A DNA stretch of 64,000 nt, taken from NCBI RefSeq assembly GCF_041321145.1, contig NZ_JBGGWA010000002.1, positions 687,285-751,284 on the forward strand. Reading direction: 5' to 3'. The translations under genes and the position numbers were made by a program. Source of the DNA: Paraburkholderia sp041321145 (lineage in GTDB: Bacteria > Pseudomonadota > Gammaproteobacteria > Burkholderiales > Burkholderiaceae). Below, piece after piece: positions 7,409 through 16,231 of this stretch. Under the pieces are notes generated by a model, which was given only the letters and a program-made list of their open reading frames with translations, searched no databases and had not been told where the DNA came from. Positions within the stretch are counted from its first letter, which is position 1; every line of letters starts with the position of its first letter.

Positions 7409-9616
7409 ATGAACCACATCATCACAGCCCACACGCCGCTCGATCCGGAAACCCTCCGGTTTCGCTCACTGGACGGCCAGGAAACGCTGTCGTCGCTCTA
7501 TGAATTCAACGTGGAGTTGGTCAGCCAGTCGGCTTCGCTCGACATGAACGCACTACTGGGCAAGCCGCTCACACTGGAGATCGCCACGCTCAAAGGTGGG
7601 GTGCGCCATCTCGGCGGACATATCGCGCGTTGCGCATTCCGCGGACGCGAAACCGATACGCCGCGCACGTACGTCTATACGGTCACCCTGCGGCCATGGC
7701 TTTGGTACCTGACCAGAACGACCGACTGCCGGATCTTCCAGAATCTGTCCGTGGTGGAAATTCTGCGTCAGGTGTTCGGCAGATACGCCTTCCCGGTCGA
7801 CGAGCGTCTGCTGGCGAGCTACCGCAACTGGGACTACTGCGTGCAGTACCAGGAGAGTGACTTTGCTTTCATTAGCCGCCTGATGGAGCAGGAAGGCATT
7901 TACTACTACTTTCGCCACGAAGCAGACCAGCAAGTTCTGGTGCTCGCCGACGACATGAGCGCGCATGACCCGCTCGCCGACTATGCGACGCTTCCCTATC
8001 TGCCGCCTGACCGGCTGGCGCTGCCGAGCGAGGAAGGCGTCGATCAGTGGCATCCGGTCACCGAACTCAGCGGCGGCGCCTACACCGTCAACGACTACGA
8101 CTTTAGAAAGCCGCAAGCCGACCTGTCGCAAGTGCGCGCCAATCCGTTGACCGCCGAGCATGGCGGCTACGGCAAATACCTATGGTCAGGTGGTTATATC
8201 GAAGCGAACGAGGGAGAGCATTACGCTCGCGTTCGCCTGGAGGAAGAACAGGCTGCGCACGCGCGCACGCACGCGCACACCCGCTTGCGGGCGATCGCAC
8301 CTGGCTATCTGTTTACGCTGAAGAACTGCCCCCGGCAGGCGGAGAACCGCGCCTATCTGGTGATTGGCGTCGACTACCGTTTGCAGGAAGGCGGCTATGC
8401 CACCGGCAGCAGCGAAGCGCGCTACGAATTCAATTTCATCGCGCAGCCTGCGTCGCTGCCTTATCGCGCACCGAGCACCACACCAGTGCCGAGGGCAACC
8501 GGCCCGCAAACCGCTGTCGTGGTGGGACCGGCCGGCCAGGAGATCTGGACCGACCGCTATGGTCGCGTGAAGCTGCAGTTCCGCTGGGACCGCTATGGCA
8601 AGCGCGATGAAAACAGCTCCTGCTGGGTCCGCGTGTCCGACGCATGGGCCGGCGCCAACTTCGGCAGTATCCACGTTCCGCGGATCGGTCAGGAAGTGGT
8701 GGTCGACTTCCTGAACGGCGAACTCGATCGACCGCTGATTACCGGGCGCATCTACAACGCCGACCAGATGCCGCCGTTCGGTCTGCCGGAAGCCGCCACC
8801 CAAAGCGGCTTTGTAACACGCACGCCAGGCGGCACCGGCGCAAACGCGAACATGCTGCGCTTCGAAGACAAATCGGGCGCCGAGCAGGTCAGCCTGCATG
8901 CGGAGCGCGATTACGACGTGTCGGTCGAGAACGACGCAACGCATGACGTTGGCCGCAACGAGGCCGTGTCGATCGCCAATGACGCGACGCGCAGCGTCGG
9001 ACGGAACTATGACGCAACCGTCTCGAACAATGAGACGCGTAGTGTCGGCAACGACTATCAGGCGAAGATTGCCAATGACGAGACGCGCAGTGTCGGCAAC
9101 GACTATCGCGCGAAGATTGCCAACAACGAGACGCGCAGTGTCGGTAACGACTATCAGGCGTCGGTGGAGAACGACGAGACGCATACCGTCGGCAGGAACT
9201 ACACCCTCCAGATCGCCAGCAATTCAACGCATCGCGTCGGCTGTAACCACACGGTCTCGGTCGCAAACGATGCGGCGCAAAGCGTCGGCGGCAATTCGGG
9301 CGTAGCGGTCGCCAAAGACACGTCAACCACGGTAGGCGGCAGTTCGGTCAACGTGGTCAACGGCAATTCCACCGCGATCGTATTGGGCACGCAGGAACTG
9401 GTCACGGTGAATCAGATCAGCTGGCTCGGCACAGGTTTCAGTGTGACCGGATCGAACGTCGGCGCAACCGGCTCGAATGTCGGTGCGACCGGATCGAGCG
9501 TCTCGGCGACTGGCAGCTCTGTCAGTTCAACGGGGTCGTCAGTTAGCAGCACCGGTTCGAGCGTCTCGGCAACGGGTGTGTCTTTCAGCACAGTCGGTCT
9601 GTCGGTCACGTTCTGA
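7409..9616 (+). CDS. vgrG: T6SS spike protein VgrG (TssI) with repeat-built C-terminus
   Basis: VgrG trimers form the puncturing spike on the Hcp tube. Of 735 residues, about 1-500 carry the gp27-like and gp5 OB-fold parts, with the diagnostic segments YCVQYQESDFAFISRLMEQE, GPAGQEIWTDRYGRVKLQF and WAGANFGSIHVPRIGQEV. From residue 506 to about 649 there are nine 16-residue repeats of the pattern (N)DETRSVGNDY, likely an extended beta-helix. Residues 680-728 are seven heptads of the TGSxVxx type, ending VGLSVTF. No catalytic domain is fused. The repeats replace the more common DUF2345-type C-terminus. The next genes encode likely adaptors and a PAAR-like tip. Confidence 0.95.
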   Translation: MNHIITAHTPLDPETLRFRSLDGQETLSSLYEFNVELVSQSASLDMNALLGKPLTLEIATLKGGVRHLGGHIARCAFRGRETDTPRTYVYTVTLRPWLWYLTRTTDCRIFQNLSVVEILRQVFGRYAFPVDERLLASYRNWDYCVQYQESDFAFISRLMEQEGIYYYFRHEADQQVLVLADDMSAHDPLADYATLPYLPPDRLALPSEEGVDQWHPVTELSGGAYTVNDYDFRKPQADLSQVRANPLTAEHGGYGKYLWSGGYIEANEGEHYARVRLEEEQAAHARTHAHTRLRAIAPGYLFTLKNCPRQAENRAYLVIGVDYRLQEGGYATGSSEARYEFNFIAQPASLPYRAPSTTPVPRATGPQTAVVVGPAGQEIWTDRYGRVKLQFRWDRYGKRDENSSCWVRVSDAWAGANFGSIHVPRIGQEVVVDFLNGELDRPLITGRIYNADQMPPFGLPEAATQSGFVTRTPGGTGANANMLRFEDKSGAEQVSLHAERDYDVSVENDATHDVGRNEAVSIANDATRSVGRNYDATVSNNETRSVGNDYQAKIANDETRSVGNDYRAKIANNETRSVGNDYQASVENDETHTVGRNYTLQIASNSTHRVGCNHTVSVANDAAQSVGGNSGVAVAKDTSTTVGGSSVNVVNGNSTAIVLGTQELVTVNQISWLGTGFSVTGSNVGATGSNVGATGSSVSATGSSVSSTGSSVSSTGSSVSATGVSFSTVGLSVTF
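8924..9355 (+). repeat. Nine 48-bp (16-codon) tandem repeats in vgrG
   Basis: A 48-bp unit recurs in phase with the codons, for example TGTCGG at 9043, 9091 and 9139. The central units are almost identical at the DNA level, while the outer ones have drifted. Each unit encodes 16 residues with a conserved core of Asn-Asp/Asn-x-Thr-x-x-Val-Gly. Confidence 0.85.
9446..9592 (+). repeat. Seven 21-bp (heptapeptide) repeats at the 3' end of vgrG
   Basis: Seven consecutive 21-bp units encode Thr-Gly-Ser-x-Val-x-x heptads (residues 680-728 of VgrG). The units are similar but not identical in DNA. Only seven residues follow before the stop. Confidence 0.8.
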
Positions 9617-9641
9617 CGCCGACACCACGCACGAAGCCAAT

Positions 9642-12176
9642 ATGAAAATCATCAAGCCAACCCCGCTCGGCATTCTGACGCGCGCCTACCGGTCGGGTGG
9701 CCGCGAGCATCTCGGCGTCGCCATCCCGATGATGGCGACGCTCGGCGATTCACCGCGACTGGTGGGCGAATCCGAACTGTGGAACACGGTCGGCGAAGAA
9801 CTGATGGGCTACCCGCTCGATGCGGCGCTACCGAAGCCGCACGCCGAATTCCTCGTCTCGGCACGCGCCTACGGCAAGTATTGCGGACGTACCAACGTGA
9901 GCCATGTCGGCATCCGCTTCGCGGGTACGGACAAGCAGTTGCGTGTCTCGGGCGATCGCTACTGGGACGGCGACGCGGTCACCGCCGCCACGCCCTTCGA
10001 CTCCCTGCCGCTTGACTGGCCGCTCGCCTACGGCGGCCCCAACTACGCGAACAATCCGCGGGGGCGGGGATTCGCCAACGTATCGGGCAATGACGAGGCG
10101 CCGCTCCCGCTGCCCAACATCGAATATGCGGCAGATCCGGTCAGCAGGCGCGAGCAACGTCCCGTCCCTGCCAGCTTCACACCGATCGCGCCGGCGTGGC
10201 CGCAACGCAGCGCGCTCTACGGGCAACTCGACCAGCAATGGCTCAAGGAAGATTCCCCCGGTTTTCCTCGCTCGATGGACACCCGCTATTTCAACGTTGC
10301 GCCGCTGGATCAGCAGTTTCCCGCGCAGACGACCCTGCCAGACGGCGCCCCCTATGAAATCACGCATATGCACCCCGAGCGCGGCGTGATAAGCGGTACG
10401 CTGCCGGCACTACGCGCGCGCTGCTTCGTGCAGCGTCAGCACGAAGACGCGTTGGACGAAATCCCGATGCGTCTGACCACGGCATGGTTCATCCCGCATC
10501 GCGAGCGGGTTTTGATGATTTTCCATGGCGTGGCCGACATCGAAGAATTCGATGCGCAAGACATCGCCTGTTTGCTGATCGGCGCGGAGCTGAGCACAGA
10601 GCCGCGATCTGCAGCGGACTACCGGCGCATCTTTGATCTGCGCATGGATAGCAAGCGCGGCGTGCTGCACGCGTTGCGCGATCGAGATCTGGTGCCGTCG
10701 TCGATGCTCGCGCAAGCGAACGGTGAGGATGAAGCCGCTGTCGCCCCGTCGCAGAGTACGTTGCAGGGCAATCTTCTGCGCCGCGCGCATCGGCAGGTCG
10801 AACAGGTCGCCGCGTCAGCGCAAGGCGCAGCCGCCAGGCTCGCGCTGGATGCCTTCGCCACAGCGGCCGCGTCGACACATCCGCCCAGACTCGAAGAATT
10901 GGCCGAGTTCGTGGAGCACCACGAAAGGCTAGCCGAAGAACGACGCGCCACACTCGAAACACTGCGTCAGCAAATCGAGGCAAAACATGGGGGGCAGAAG
11001 CCGCAAAGCCCTGCCCGACGCGGACCGCCCGCGCCCTCTCTCGCCGGTGCCTGCTCCGCGCGTGTCGAGCGCCCGGAACTGCGCGAATTGGCGCGTGCCG
11101 CCGACCAGAAGCTGCGCGACGCATACCGCCACGCCGTTCAGTACCAGGACGCCGCGCCGCGGCTCGATCCACCCACGGCGGCCGCCGCACGTCGGCGCGT
11201 CGCGGCCATGTATGCCAACGGCGAGTCGCTGGCAGGCCTCGATCTGACCGGCGCGGATCTGAGCGGGATGACGCTGCGCGGCGCGCAACTGACAGGCGTA
11301 TTGCTGGAAAGCGCGAATCTGACTGGCACCGATTTCAGCCAGGCCACGCTGACGGGTGCGGTGCTGGCGCGCGCGACGCTGGTAAGCACACGCTTCGTGG
11401 GCGCGCAGTTGGCTCAAGCCAATCTGTCGCTCGCTACTTGCGAGGACACCGACTTCAGCGAAGCCACCCTCGACGGCTGCCTGTTCGAGCACACGCCATT
11501 TCTGCGCTGCCGGCTGCAGCGCGCGTCGATACAACGGGCTCAGTTCAGACATTGCCGTTTCGATACAGTCGATTTCAGCCAAGCCAGGCTGAGCGACCTG
11601 GTGTTCATCGAGCAGACATTCCACGATGTCAGGCTAGACAAGGCGCAAATCCGCAAACTGGCCTTCATTCAGTGCAGTCTCGAACGCGTGAGTTTTTCAG
11701 AGGCCGATATTGCCGGTTTCGGATTCGTCGAAACCCGCGCCAGCGGTCTCCATTTCGATCGCGCGAGCTTGCGTAAAGCCTGCTTCGTGAAAGACAGCGT
11801 GCTGGAGAATGCGGACTTCACCCAAGCGCGGCTTAACGAAGTCAACTTTCGGCAAGTGAGCGCGCAGCGCGCCGACTTCACCGGTGCACGAATCAGCCAG
11901 TGCGACTTTTCCGACGCCTGCTTGCACGCTGCGAATCTGCAAGCCGTGAAGCTCGACAACGGCTACCTGGTGCGCACGGATTTGAGCAGCGCCAATCTGG
12001 CATGCGCCGACCTGATTGGCGGTTATTTGAGGCGCGCGAATTTGCGAGGCACGAGCTTGCGTGCGGCCAATCTGTTCCGCGCCAATCTCGCGGAAACGTC
12101 GCTGGATCACGCCACGCAATTCGACGGCGCGTATCTGGAGCAAGCCGTTCTCTATCCGCTGGCGAGGTCGGCATGA
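9642..12176 (+). CDS. DUF2169 T6SS adaptor fused to a pentapeptide-repeat domain
   Basis: From the ATG at 9642 the product has 844 residues. Residues 1 to about 330 match DUF2169, seen in MKIIKPTPLGILTRAYR, the AYGKYCGR and AYGGPNYANNPRGRGF stretches, and YFNVAPLDQQFP. DUF2169 proteins act as adaptors or chaperones that load PAAR proteins and effectors onto VgrG. Residues about 340-510 are helical, Ala-, Glu- and Arg-rich. From about 530 to the end is a pentapeptide-repeat domain of the A(D/N)LxG type, likely a right-handed quadrilateral beta-helix. There is no signal peptide. It lies between vgrG and a second pentapeptide gene, overlapping that by four bases. Whether the C-terminal half is cargo, a scaffold or a shield is unknown. 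Confidence 0.85.
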   Translation: MKIIKPTPLGILTRAYRSGGREHLGVAIPMMATLGDSPRLVGESELWNTVGEELMGYPLDAALPKPHAEFLVSARAYGKYCGRTNVSHVGIRFAGTDKQLRVSGDRYWDGDAVTAATPFDSLPLDWPLAYGGPNYANNPRGRGFANVSGNDEAPLPLPNIEYAADPVSRREQRPVPASFTPIAPAWPQRSALYGQLDQQWLKEDSPGFPRSMDTRYFNVAPLDQQFPAQTTLPDGAPYEITHMHPERGVISGTLPALRARCFVQRQHEDALDEIPMRLTTAWFIPHRERVLMIFHGVADIEEFDAQDIACLLIGAELSTEPRSAADYRRIFDLRMDSKRGVLHALRDRDLVPSSMLAQANGEDEAAVAPSQSTLQGNLLRRAHRQVEQVAASAQGAAARLALDAFATAAASTHPPRLEELAEFVEHHERLAEERRATLETLRQQIEAKHGGQKPQSPARRGPPAPSLAGACSARVERPELRELARAADQKLRDAYRHAVQYQDAAPRLDPPTAAAARRRVAAMYANGESLAGLDLTGADLSGMTLRGAQLTGVLLESANLTGTDFSQATLTGAVLARATLVSTRFVGAQLAQANLSLATCEDTDFSEATLDGCLFEHTPFLRCRLQRASIQRAQFRHCRFDTVDFSQARLSDLVFIEQTFHDVRLDKAQIRKLAFIQCSLERVSFSEADIAGFGFVETRASGLHFDRASLRKACFVKDSVLENADFTQARLNEVNFRQVSAQRADFTGARISQCDFSDACLHAANLQAVKLDNGYLVRTDLSSANLACADLIGGYLRRANLRGTSLRAANLFRANLAETSLDHATQFDGAYLEQAVLYPLARSA

Positions 12177-13249
12177 GCCTCACGCGCGAACAACTCCAGC
12201 AGAAGATACACAACGGCGAAATCGTCGAACGGCAGGCGCTCGGGCCACTCGCGCTGGAGCAATGCGACCTGTCCGGTGCAATCTTCGAGAATGTCAGCTT
12301 CACCGGCACACGGCTCGGGCAGGCGCGGCTCAGCGAATGCGTGTTCAACGAGTGCATGTTCACCGACGTCGATCTGGTGGGTGCTGATCTCTCGAAGAGT
12401 ACCTTTCTGAAAAGCGAGCTGCTTCACACCAGCTTCCACGAGAGCTTGCTCGACGACTGCCGGCTGCTTGAAACGCGTGCCCACGGTACGCGCTTTTCCA
12501 GCATACGTGCCACCCGGCTCGCTTTTCTGAAATCCGACCTCCGCGAATGCCGGTTCGATGCCGCGCATATCGAATTCGGTGTCTTCGATGAAACACCGCT
12601 GCCGGGCACCGATTTTTCGACGGCTGTGATTCACAAAAGCCTCTTCTATCGACTGGATTTGCGCGACGTGTGCCTCGCGCGGACGCAGTTCGACAGCGTC
12701 GTCTTCACCGAATCGAATCTGGCCGGTCAAGTGCTTCGCGGACAGACCTTGCATCGATGCCAGTTCATCGACACCGACCTGCGCCACGTCGACTTCACCT
12801 CCGCGAGCCTGCCACATTGCAACTTCCAGGGCGCCCTGCTCGAAGGGGCCGTGCTGGACGATGTCGACGCGCCGTTCGCCAATTTTTTCGGTGCGAATGT
12901 CAGCGGCGCGCAGTGTCGCGGCGGCCGCTTTCCCAACAGCATCTGGGTCGACGCCCTGGCCCGGAAGACGGATTTCACCGGTGCGAACCTATCTGGCGCG
13001 GTGTTCCAGCGCGCCGACGCGTGTCAATCACGTTTCGTGCGGGCCCACCTCGAAGATGCCGATCTGTCGTCCACCGAGTTGAGCGAAGCGGACTTCCACG
13101 AGGCCAGCTTCGAGCGAACCCGCGTTTGCCACAACCACGCGAATGGCGGCGCTGGCGATCCCGACTGGCAAGGGCGCGCCGGCGTGATCGGCGACGACGC
13201 AGCGCTACACGCCGCGCAATCCTGGTCCGCTAAGCGGGATGCCCGCTGA
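12173..13249 (+). CDS. Pentapeptide-repeat protein of the T6SS cargo block
   Basis: The 358-residue product starts at an ATG that overlaps the stop of the DUF2169 gene by four bases. After about 25 helical residues (MSLTREQLQQKIHNGEIVER) nearly the whole chain to residue 315 is pentapeptide repeats with Phe or Leu at the central position, for example ADFTGANLSG-like units. The last 40 residues, including GGAGDPDWQGRAGVIGDD, are not repetitive. No catalytic motif, membrane segment or signal peptide is visible. Its role is not known: it may support folding or delivery of the neighbouring DUF2169 protein, be delivered, or protect the producer. The frame is open upstream inside the previous gene, but that part is shadow sequence. 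Confidence 0.8.
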   Translation: MSLTREQLQQKIHNGEIVERQALGPLALEQCDLSGAIFENVSFTGTRLGQARLSECVFNECMFTDVDLVGADLSKSTFLKSELLHTSFHESLLDDCRLLETRAHGTRFSSIRATRLAFLKSDLRECRFDAAHIEFGVFDETPLPGTDFSTAVIHKSLFYRLDLRDVCLARTQFDSVVFTESNLAGQVLRGQTLHRCQFIDTDLRHVDFTSASLPHCNFQGALLEGAVLDDVDAPFANFFGANVSGAQCRGGRFPNSIWVDALARKTDFTGANLSGAVFQRADACQSRFVRAHLEDADLSSTELSEADFHEASFERTRVCHNHANGGAGDPDWQGRAGVIGDDAALHAAQSWSAKRDAR

Positions 13250-13275
13250 CTGCCCACCTGAAACCCCGGAGCCCC

Positions 13276-13935
13276 ATGAAATCAACCGTAGCCGAATTGA
13301 GAACGCCGACGCCCGCAACCGTCGGCGAAACCCCAGGCACCGTGCTCACCATCCTGCACGAGGGCCTCGTCCTGGTGGAATGCGACGGCGCGAGACTGCC
13401 ATGCCGCCGCGCCTTTAGCTGCCTGATCGCGCCGGAGCCTGGCGACCGTGTACTGGTCAGCCATGCCGATCCCGAACGCGGTTACGTGCTGGCGATTCTC
13501 GAACGGTTTGCCACGGGCGATGCACACATTTGCATCGACGGCGAGCTGCTGCTCGAATCGACCCACGGCATCCAGATCCGGGGCGCCCAGCGCGTTCACC
13601 TGCACGGAGAAGGCGAACTTCAATTGCACGGCGGCGTGCTCCAACTTGCAGCCAACGAAGCCGAACTTATCGCCGACAAATCGTCGTTCCACTGCGGTGA
13701 ACTGCAAGGACGATTCGGTGTGCTGCGGTTAATTGGGGAAACCCTGGAAAGTGTCGTCGAACGCGTGGTGCAAATCAGCAAGGCGAGCTTTCGCACGATC
13801 GAGGCCGTCGATCATCTGCGCGCGGCGCATATCGACTACGCCGCCGATGAGAGCGTCCGGCTGCATGGCAAGCATGCGCTGCTGAGCGCCGAACGCCTGT
13901 CGAAGATCGACGCCCAGCAAATTCATCTCGGCTAG
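13276..13935 (+). CDS. DUF3540 family protein of the T6SS cargo block
   Basis: The 219-residue protein resembles DUF3540, a small family found beside DUF2169, pentapeptide and PAAR-like DUF4150 genes in T6SS loci. An N-terminal beta-rich part (about residues 15-80) includes VECDGARLPCRRAFSCLIAP and GDRVLVSHADPERGYVLAIL, similar in style to the OB-fold entry of spike proteins. The middle, about residues 90-140, shows short beta-helix-like repeats (HICIDGELLLESTHGIQI, LHGEGELQLHGGVLQL). This could be a spike-extension or spike-binding protein, but that is inference. It is 26 bp after the pentapeptide gene, with CCGGAG upstream of the ATG. Confidence 0.7.
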   Translation: MKSTVAELRTPTPATVGETPGTVLTILHEGLVLVECDGARLPCRRAFSCLIAPEPGDRVLVSHADPERGYVLAILERFATGDAHICIDGELLLESTHGIQIRGAQRVHLHGEGELQLHGGVLQLAANEAELIADKSSFHCGELQGRFGVLRLIGETLESVVERVVQISKASFRTIEAVDHLRAAHIDYAADESVRLHGKHALLSAERLSKIDAQQIHLG

Positions 13936-13944
13936 GAGAACCTC

Positions 13945-14334
13945 ATGGTCATGGTCAATTCGAGCGCCGCCGGCGCCAACGACGCCATCAGCGTCAACAA
14001 GACACCGCCGCTCGGCGTGCCCGTCGCGTACGACAACAACGCGCAGCGTCCGCAAGCGATTCCGAACGTCAGCAACATCCTGGTCGCTTGCGCGCCCGCC
14101 CACAATCTGGCAACCGTCATCCCCGTCACCAGCGGCGACGCGCCCGGCTCGATGGGCGGTGTCAGTTCAGGCACCGTCTGCTCGACCTCGCGCAACATCA
14201 ACGGCGCCAATACCGTGCTGCTGCATGGCATGCCGACCACCCGCATGACCGATCCGACCCAGCAAAACGCAACCAATGCGCTAGGCACGGGCACCTCGCC
14301 GAGTCAGACGCACATCCTGAATCTGGCCGGGTGA
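13945..14334 (+). CDS. PAAR-like DUF4150 protein (T6SS spike tip)
   Basis: The 129-residue protein fits DUF4150, a PAAR-like family that caps the VgrG trimer. Family traits are the early SVNKTPPLGVPVAYDNNA stretch, the SGDAPGSMGGVSSG loop, and the Gly/Pro/Thr-rich C-terminus with LLHGMPTTRMTDPTQQN. It has no C-terminal toxin extension, so any effector must bind rather than be fused. The start is ATG 13945 after AGGAG at 13935-13939; a second ATG two codons later is possible. tssJ starts 7 bp downstream. Confidence 0.82.
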   Translation: MVMVNSSAAGANDAISVNKTPPLGVPVAYDNNAQRPQAIPNVSNILVACAPAHNLATVIPVTSGDAPGSMGGVSSGTVCSTSRNINGANTVLLHGMPTTRMTDPTQQNATNALGTGTSPSQTHILNLAG

Positions 14335-14341
14335 TTCACAG

Positions 14342-14860
14342 ATGATCCTCGCACGATGGCGCGCTTTGCTGGTGTTGATTCCGGCGACCCTGTCGGCCGG
14401 CTGTGCGTCGACGCAAAAGACTGCGGAAACCTCTTGCGACCTTTACCTCCACGCCAGCTCGAAAGTGAATCCGGACAGCCGCGGACAGGCATCGCCGATT
14501 CTTGTCGGCATCTACGCGCTGAAATCGTCGGCCGGGTTCGAGGCGAGCGGCTTCACCGCTTTGCAGGATCGCGCCCGGACGACGTTGGGCGACGACCTTG
14601 TTTCCGTCGAGCAGGTGATCCTGCTGCCCGGCGAAACCAGGCTGATCCAGAAATCGGCCGACGCGGCAGTTCGGCAATTCGGCGTGGTCGCGGGCTATCG
14701 GGAGTTGAACAAGACCCTCTGGAAGACCACCTTCGTGCCGCCCAACGGCGAAGAACGCGGCTTCTTTTCGTTCTGGCCGTCCGCGCCGGAGCGCGTCGCC
14801 ATACACATTGAACTAGGCGAAGGCGGCCTGGTAGTTAGAACCATGAATCGGACACATTGA
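14342..14860 (+). CDS. tssJ: T6SS outer-membrane lipoprotein TssJ
   Basis: TssJ is the outer-membrane lipoprotein of the T6SS membrane complex; it binds the periplasmic end of TssM. The 172-residue precursor has a signal peptide with a lipobox LSAGC, predicting lipidation at Cys21. The mature part shows the beta-sandwich pattern with SCDLYLHASSKVNPDSRGQA, typical of TssJ. The stop codon overlaps the tssK start by one base. It begins the membrane-complex subset tssJ-K-L-M. Confidence 0.93.
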   Translation: MILARWRALLVLIPATLSAGCASTQKTAETSCDLYLHASSKVNPDSRGQASPILVGIYALKSSAGFEASGFTALQDRARTTLGDDLVSVEQVILLPGETRLIQKSADAAVRQFGVVAGYRELNKTLWKTTFVPPNGEERGFFSFWPSAPERVAIHIELGEGGLVVRTMNRTH

Positions 14861-16227
14861 TGAAGCACCCCCATTTGCCGCTGAAAGATTCGGGCGCGTC
14901 CCGCAGCAAAGTCGTCTGGTCGGAGGGAATGTACCTGCGGCCACAGCATTTCCAGCAGTTCGAGCGCTACATCGAAGGCTATGTTCAGCAACGCAGCCTC
15001 GGATTGCAGGGGGCGTATTGGGGTTTCCTGAGCCTCGAGATCGATCTCAGTGCGCTCACGTTGGGCAAGGTAGCGTTGTCGATGGCGCAAGGCGTGTTCC
15101 CCGACGGGACGCCATTCCTGCTGACCGGACCTGACGAACTCCCCGCGCCGCTCGACATTCCCGCTCACGCGAAAGACGAACTTGTCGTGCTCGCGTTGCC
15201 CATCCGGCGAGCAGGCGGCGAAGACACGATCTTCGAAGAGCAGGTCGACTCGCTTGCCCGGTACAGCGCGTGTGCACGCGAGATCGCCGACAGCAACGCC
15301 GTCGGGCTGGGGCCCGCCACCGTGCAAATTGCCCGTGCGCGATTGAAGCTGGTGCTCGCGTCCGAACTCGGCAGCGAATGGCAGGCACTCGGTCTGCTGC
15401 GGGTCGTGGAGCGGCGCAACGATAACCATCTGGTGCTCGACAAGCACTACATCCCGCCCATGCTGATCGCCGGACAACATGCAGTGCTCGGCGATTACCT
15501 CAGCGAACTGCATGGCCTGCTTGAACAGCGCGGCGAGGTGCTGGCGCAGCGTCTATCTCGCCCAGGGCGGGGCGGCGTCGCCGAGGTCGGCGACTTCCTG
15601 CTGCTCGCGCTGGTCAATCGCGCGCAGGCCGATACGTTGCATGCCAAGGCGTTTGGCTATGTGCATCCCGAACAGCTGTTTCGTCAGTGGCTGCGGCTCG
15701 CCTTCGATCTATCGACTTACACGAGCAGCGAGCGCCGGCCGGAGACCCATCCCAGCTACCGGCACGACGACCTTCAAAGCAGTTTCTCGCCGTTGATGGC
15801 GGAACTGCGGCGTGCGTTGTCGACGGTACTCGAACAGAACGCCGTCGCGATCGAGTTGGAGGAGCGCGCGCATCGCGTGTGGGTCGCGCGGATTCCGAAC
15901 CCCGACCTGCTGCGCAGTGCCGGTTTCGTGCTGGCGGTGCACGCCGATCTCCCCGCCGAAACGCTACGCACGCGCTATCCCGCGCAGGTCAAGATCGGAC
16001 CTGCCGAGCGGCTGGCCGACCTCGTGAACCTCCATCTTCCCGGCATTGCGCTGCGCATCTTGCCGGTCGCGCCACGGCAGATTCCATATCACGCCGGCTG
16101 CCACTACTTCGAGCTGGATACCGGCGGCGAACTCTGGAAGCAACTGGACAAGTCCAGCGGCCTCGCCTTGCACGTCGCGGGCGATCTGCCGGGCCTGACG
16201 ATGGCGTGTTGGGCCATTCGCGGCTAA
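14860..16227 (+). CDS. tssK: T6SS baseplate-membrane connector TssK
   Basis: TssK trimers link the cytoplasmic baseplate to the membrane complex. The product has 455 residues from the ATG at 14860, normal for the family; one extra in-frame TTG codon precedes it. The segment KVVWSEGMYLRPQHFQQFER at residues 18-37 is the TssK signature, and the C-terminal ELDTGGELWKQLDKSSGLAL region is also typical. It overlaps tssJ and is followed by tssL after 4 bp. Confidence 0.96.
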   Translation: MKHPHLPLKDSGASRSKVVWSEGMYLRPQHFQQFERYIEGYVQQRSLGLQGAYWGFLSLEIDLSALTLGKVALSMAQGVFPDGTPFLLTGPDELPAPLDIPAHAKDELVVLALPIRRAGGEDTIFEEQVDSLARYSACAREIADSNAVGLGPATVQIARARLKLVLASELGSEWQALGLLRVVERRNDNHLVLDKHYIPPMLIAGQHAVLGDYLSELHGLLEQRGEVLAQRLSRPGRGGVAEVGDFLLLALVNRAQADTLHAKAFGYVHPEQLFRQWLRLAFDLSTYTSSERRPETHPSYRHDDLQSSFSPLMAELRRALSTVLEQNAVAIELEERAHRVWVARIPNPDLLRSAGFVLAVHADLPAETLRTRYPAQVKIGPAERLADLVNLHLPGIALRILPVAPRQIPYHAGCHYFELDTGGELWKQLDKSSGLALHVAGDLPGLTMACWAIRG

Positions 16228-16231
16228 GCCT

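Noticed and set aside
8924..9592. CRISPR-like array
   Set aside because: The repeats are in phase with the vgrG codons, contiguous and without spacers.
13945..14334. PAAR effector with toxin domain
   Set aside because: The protein ends right after the PAAR-like domain; no extension is present.
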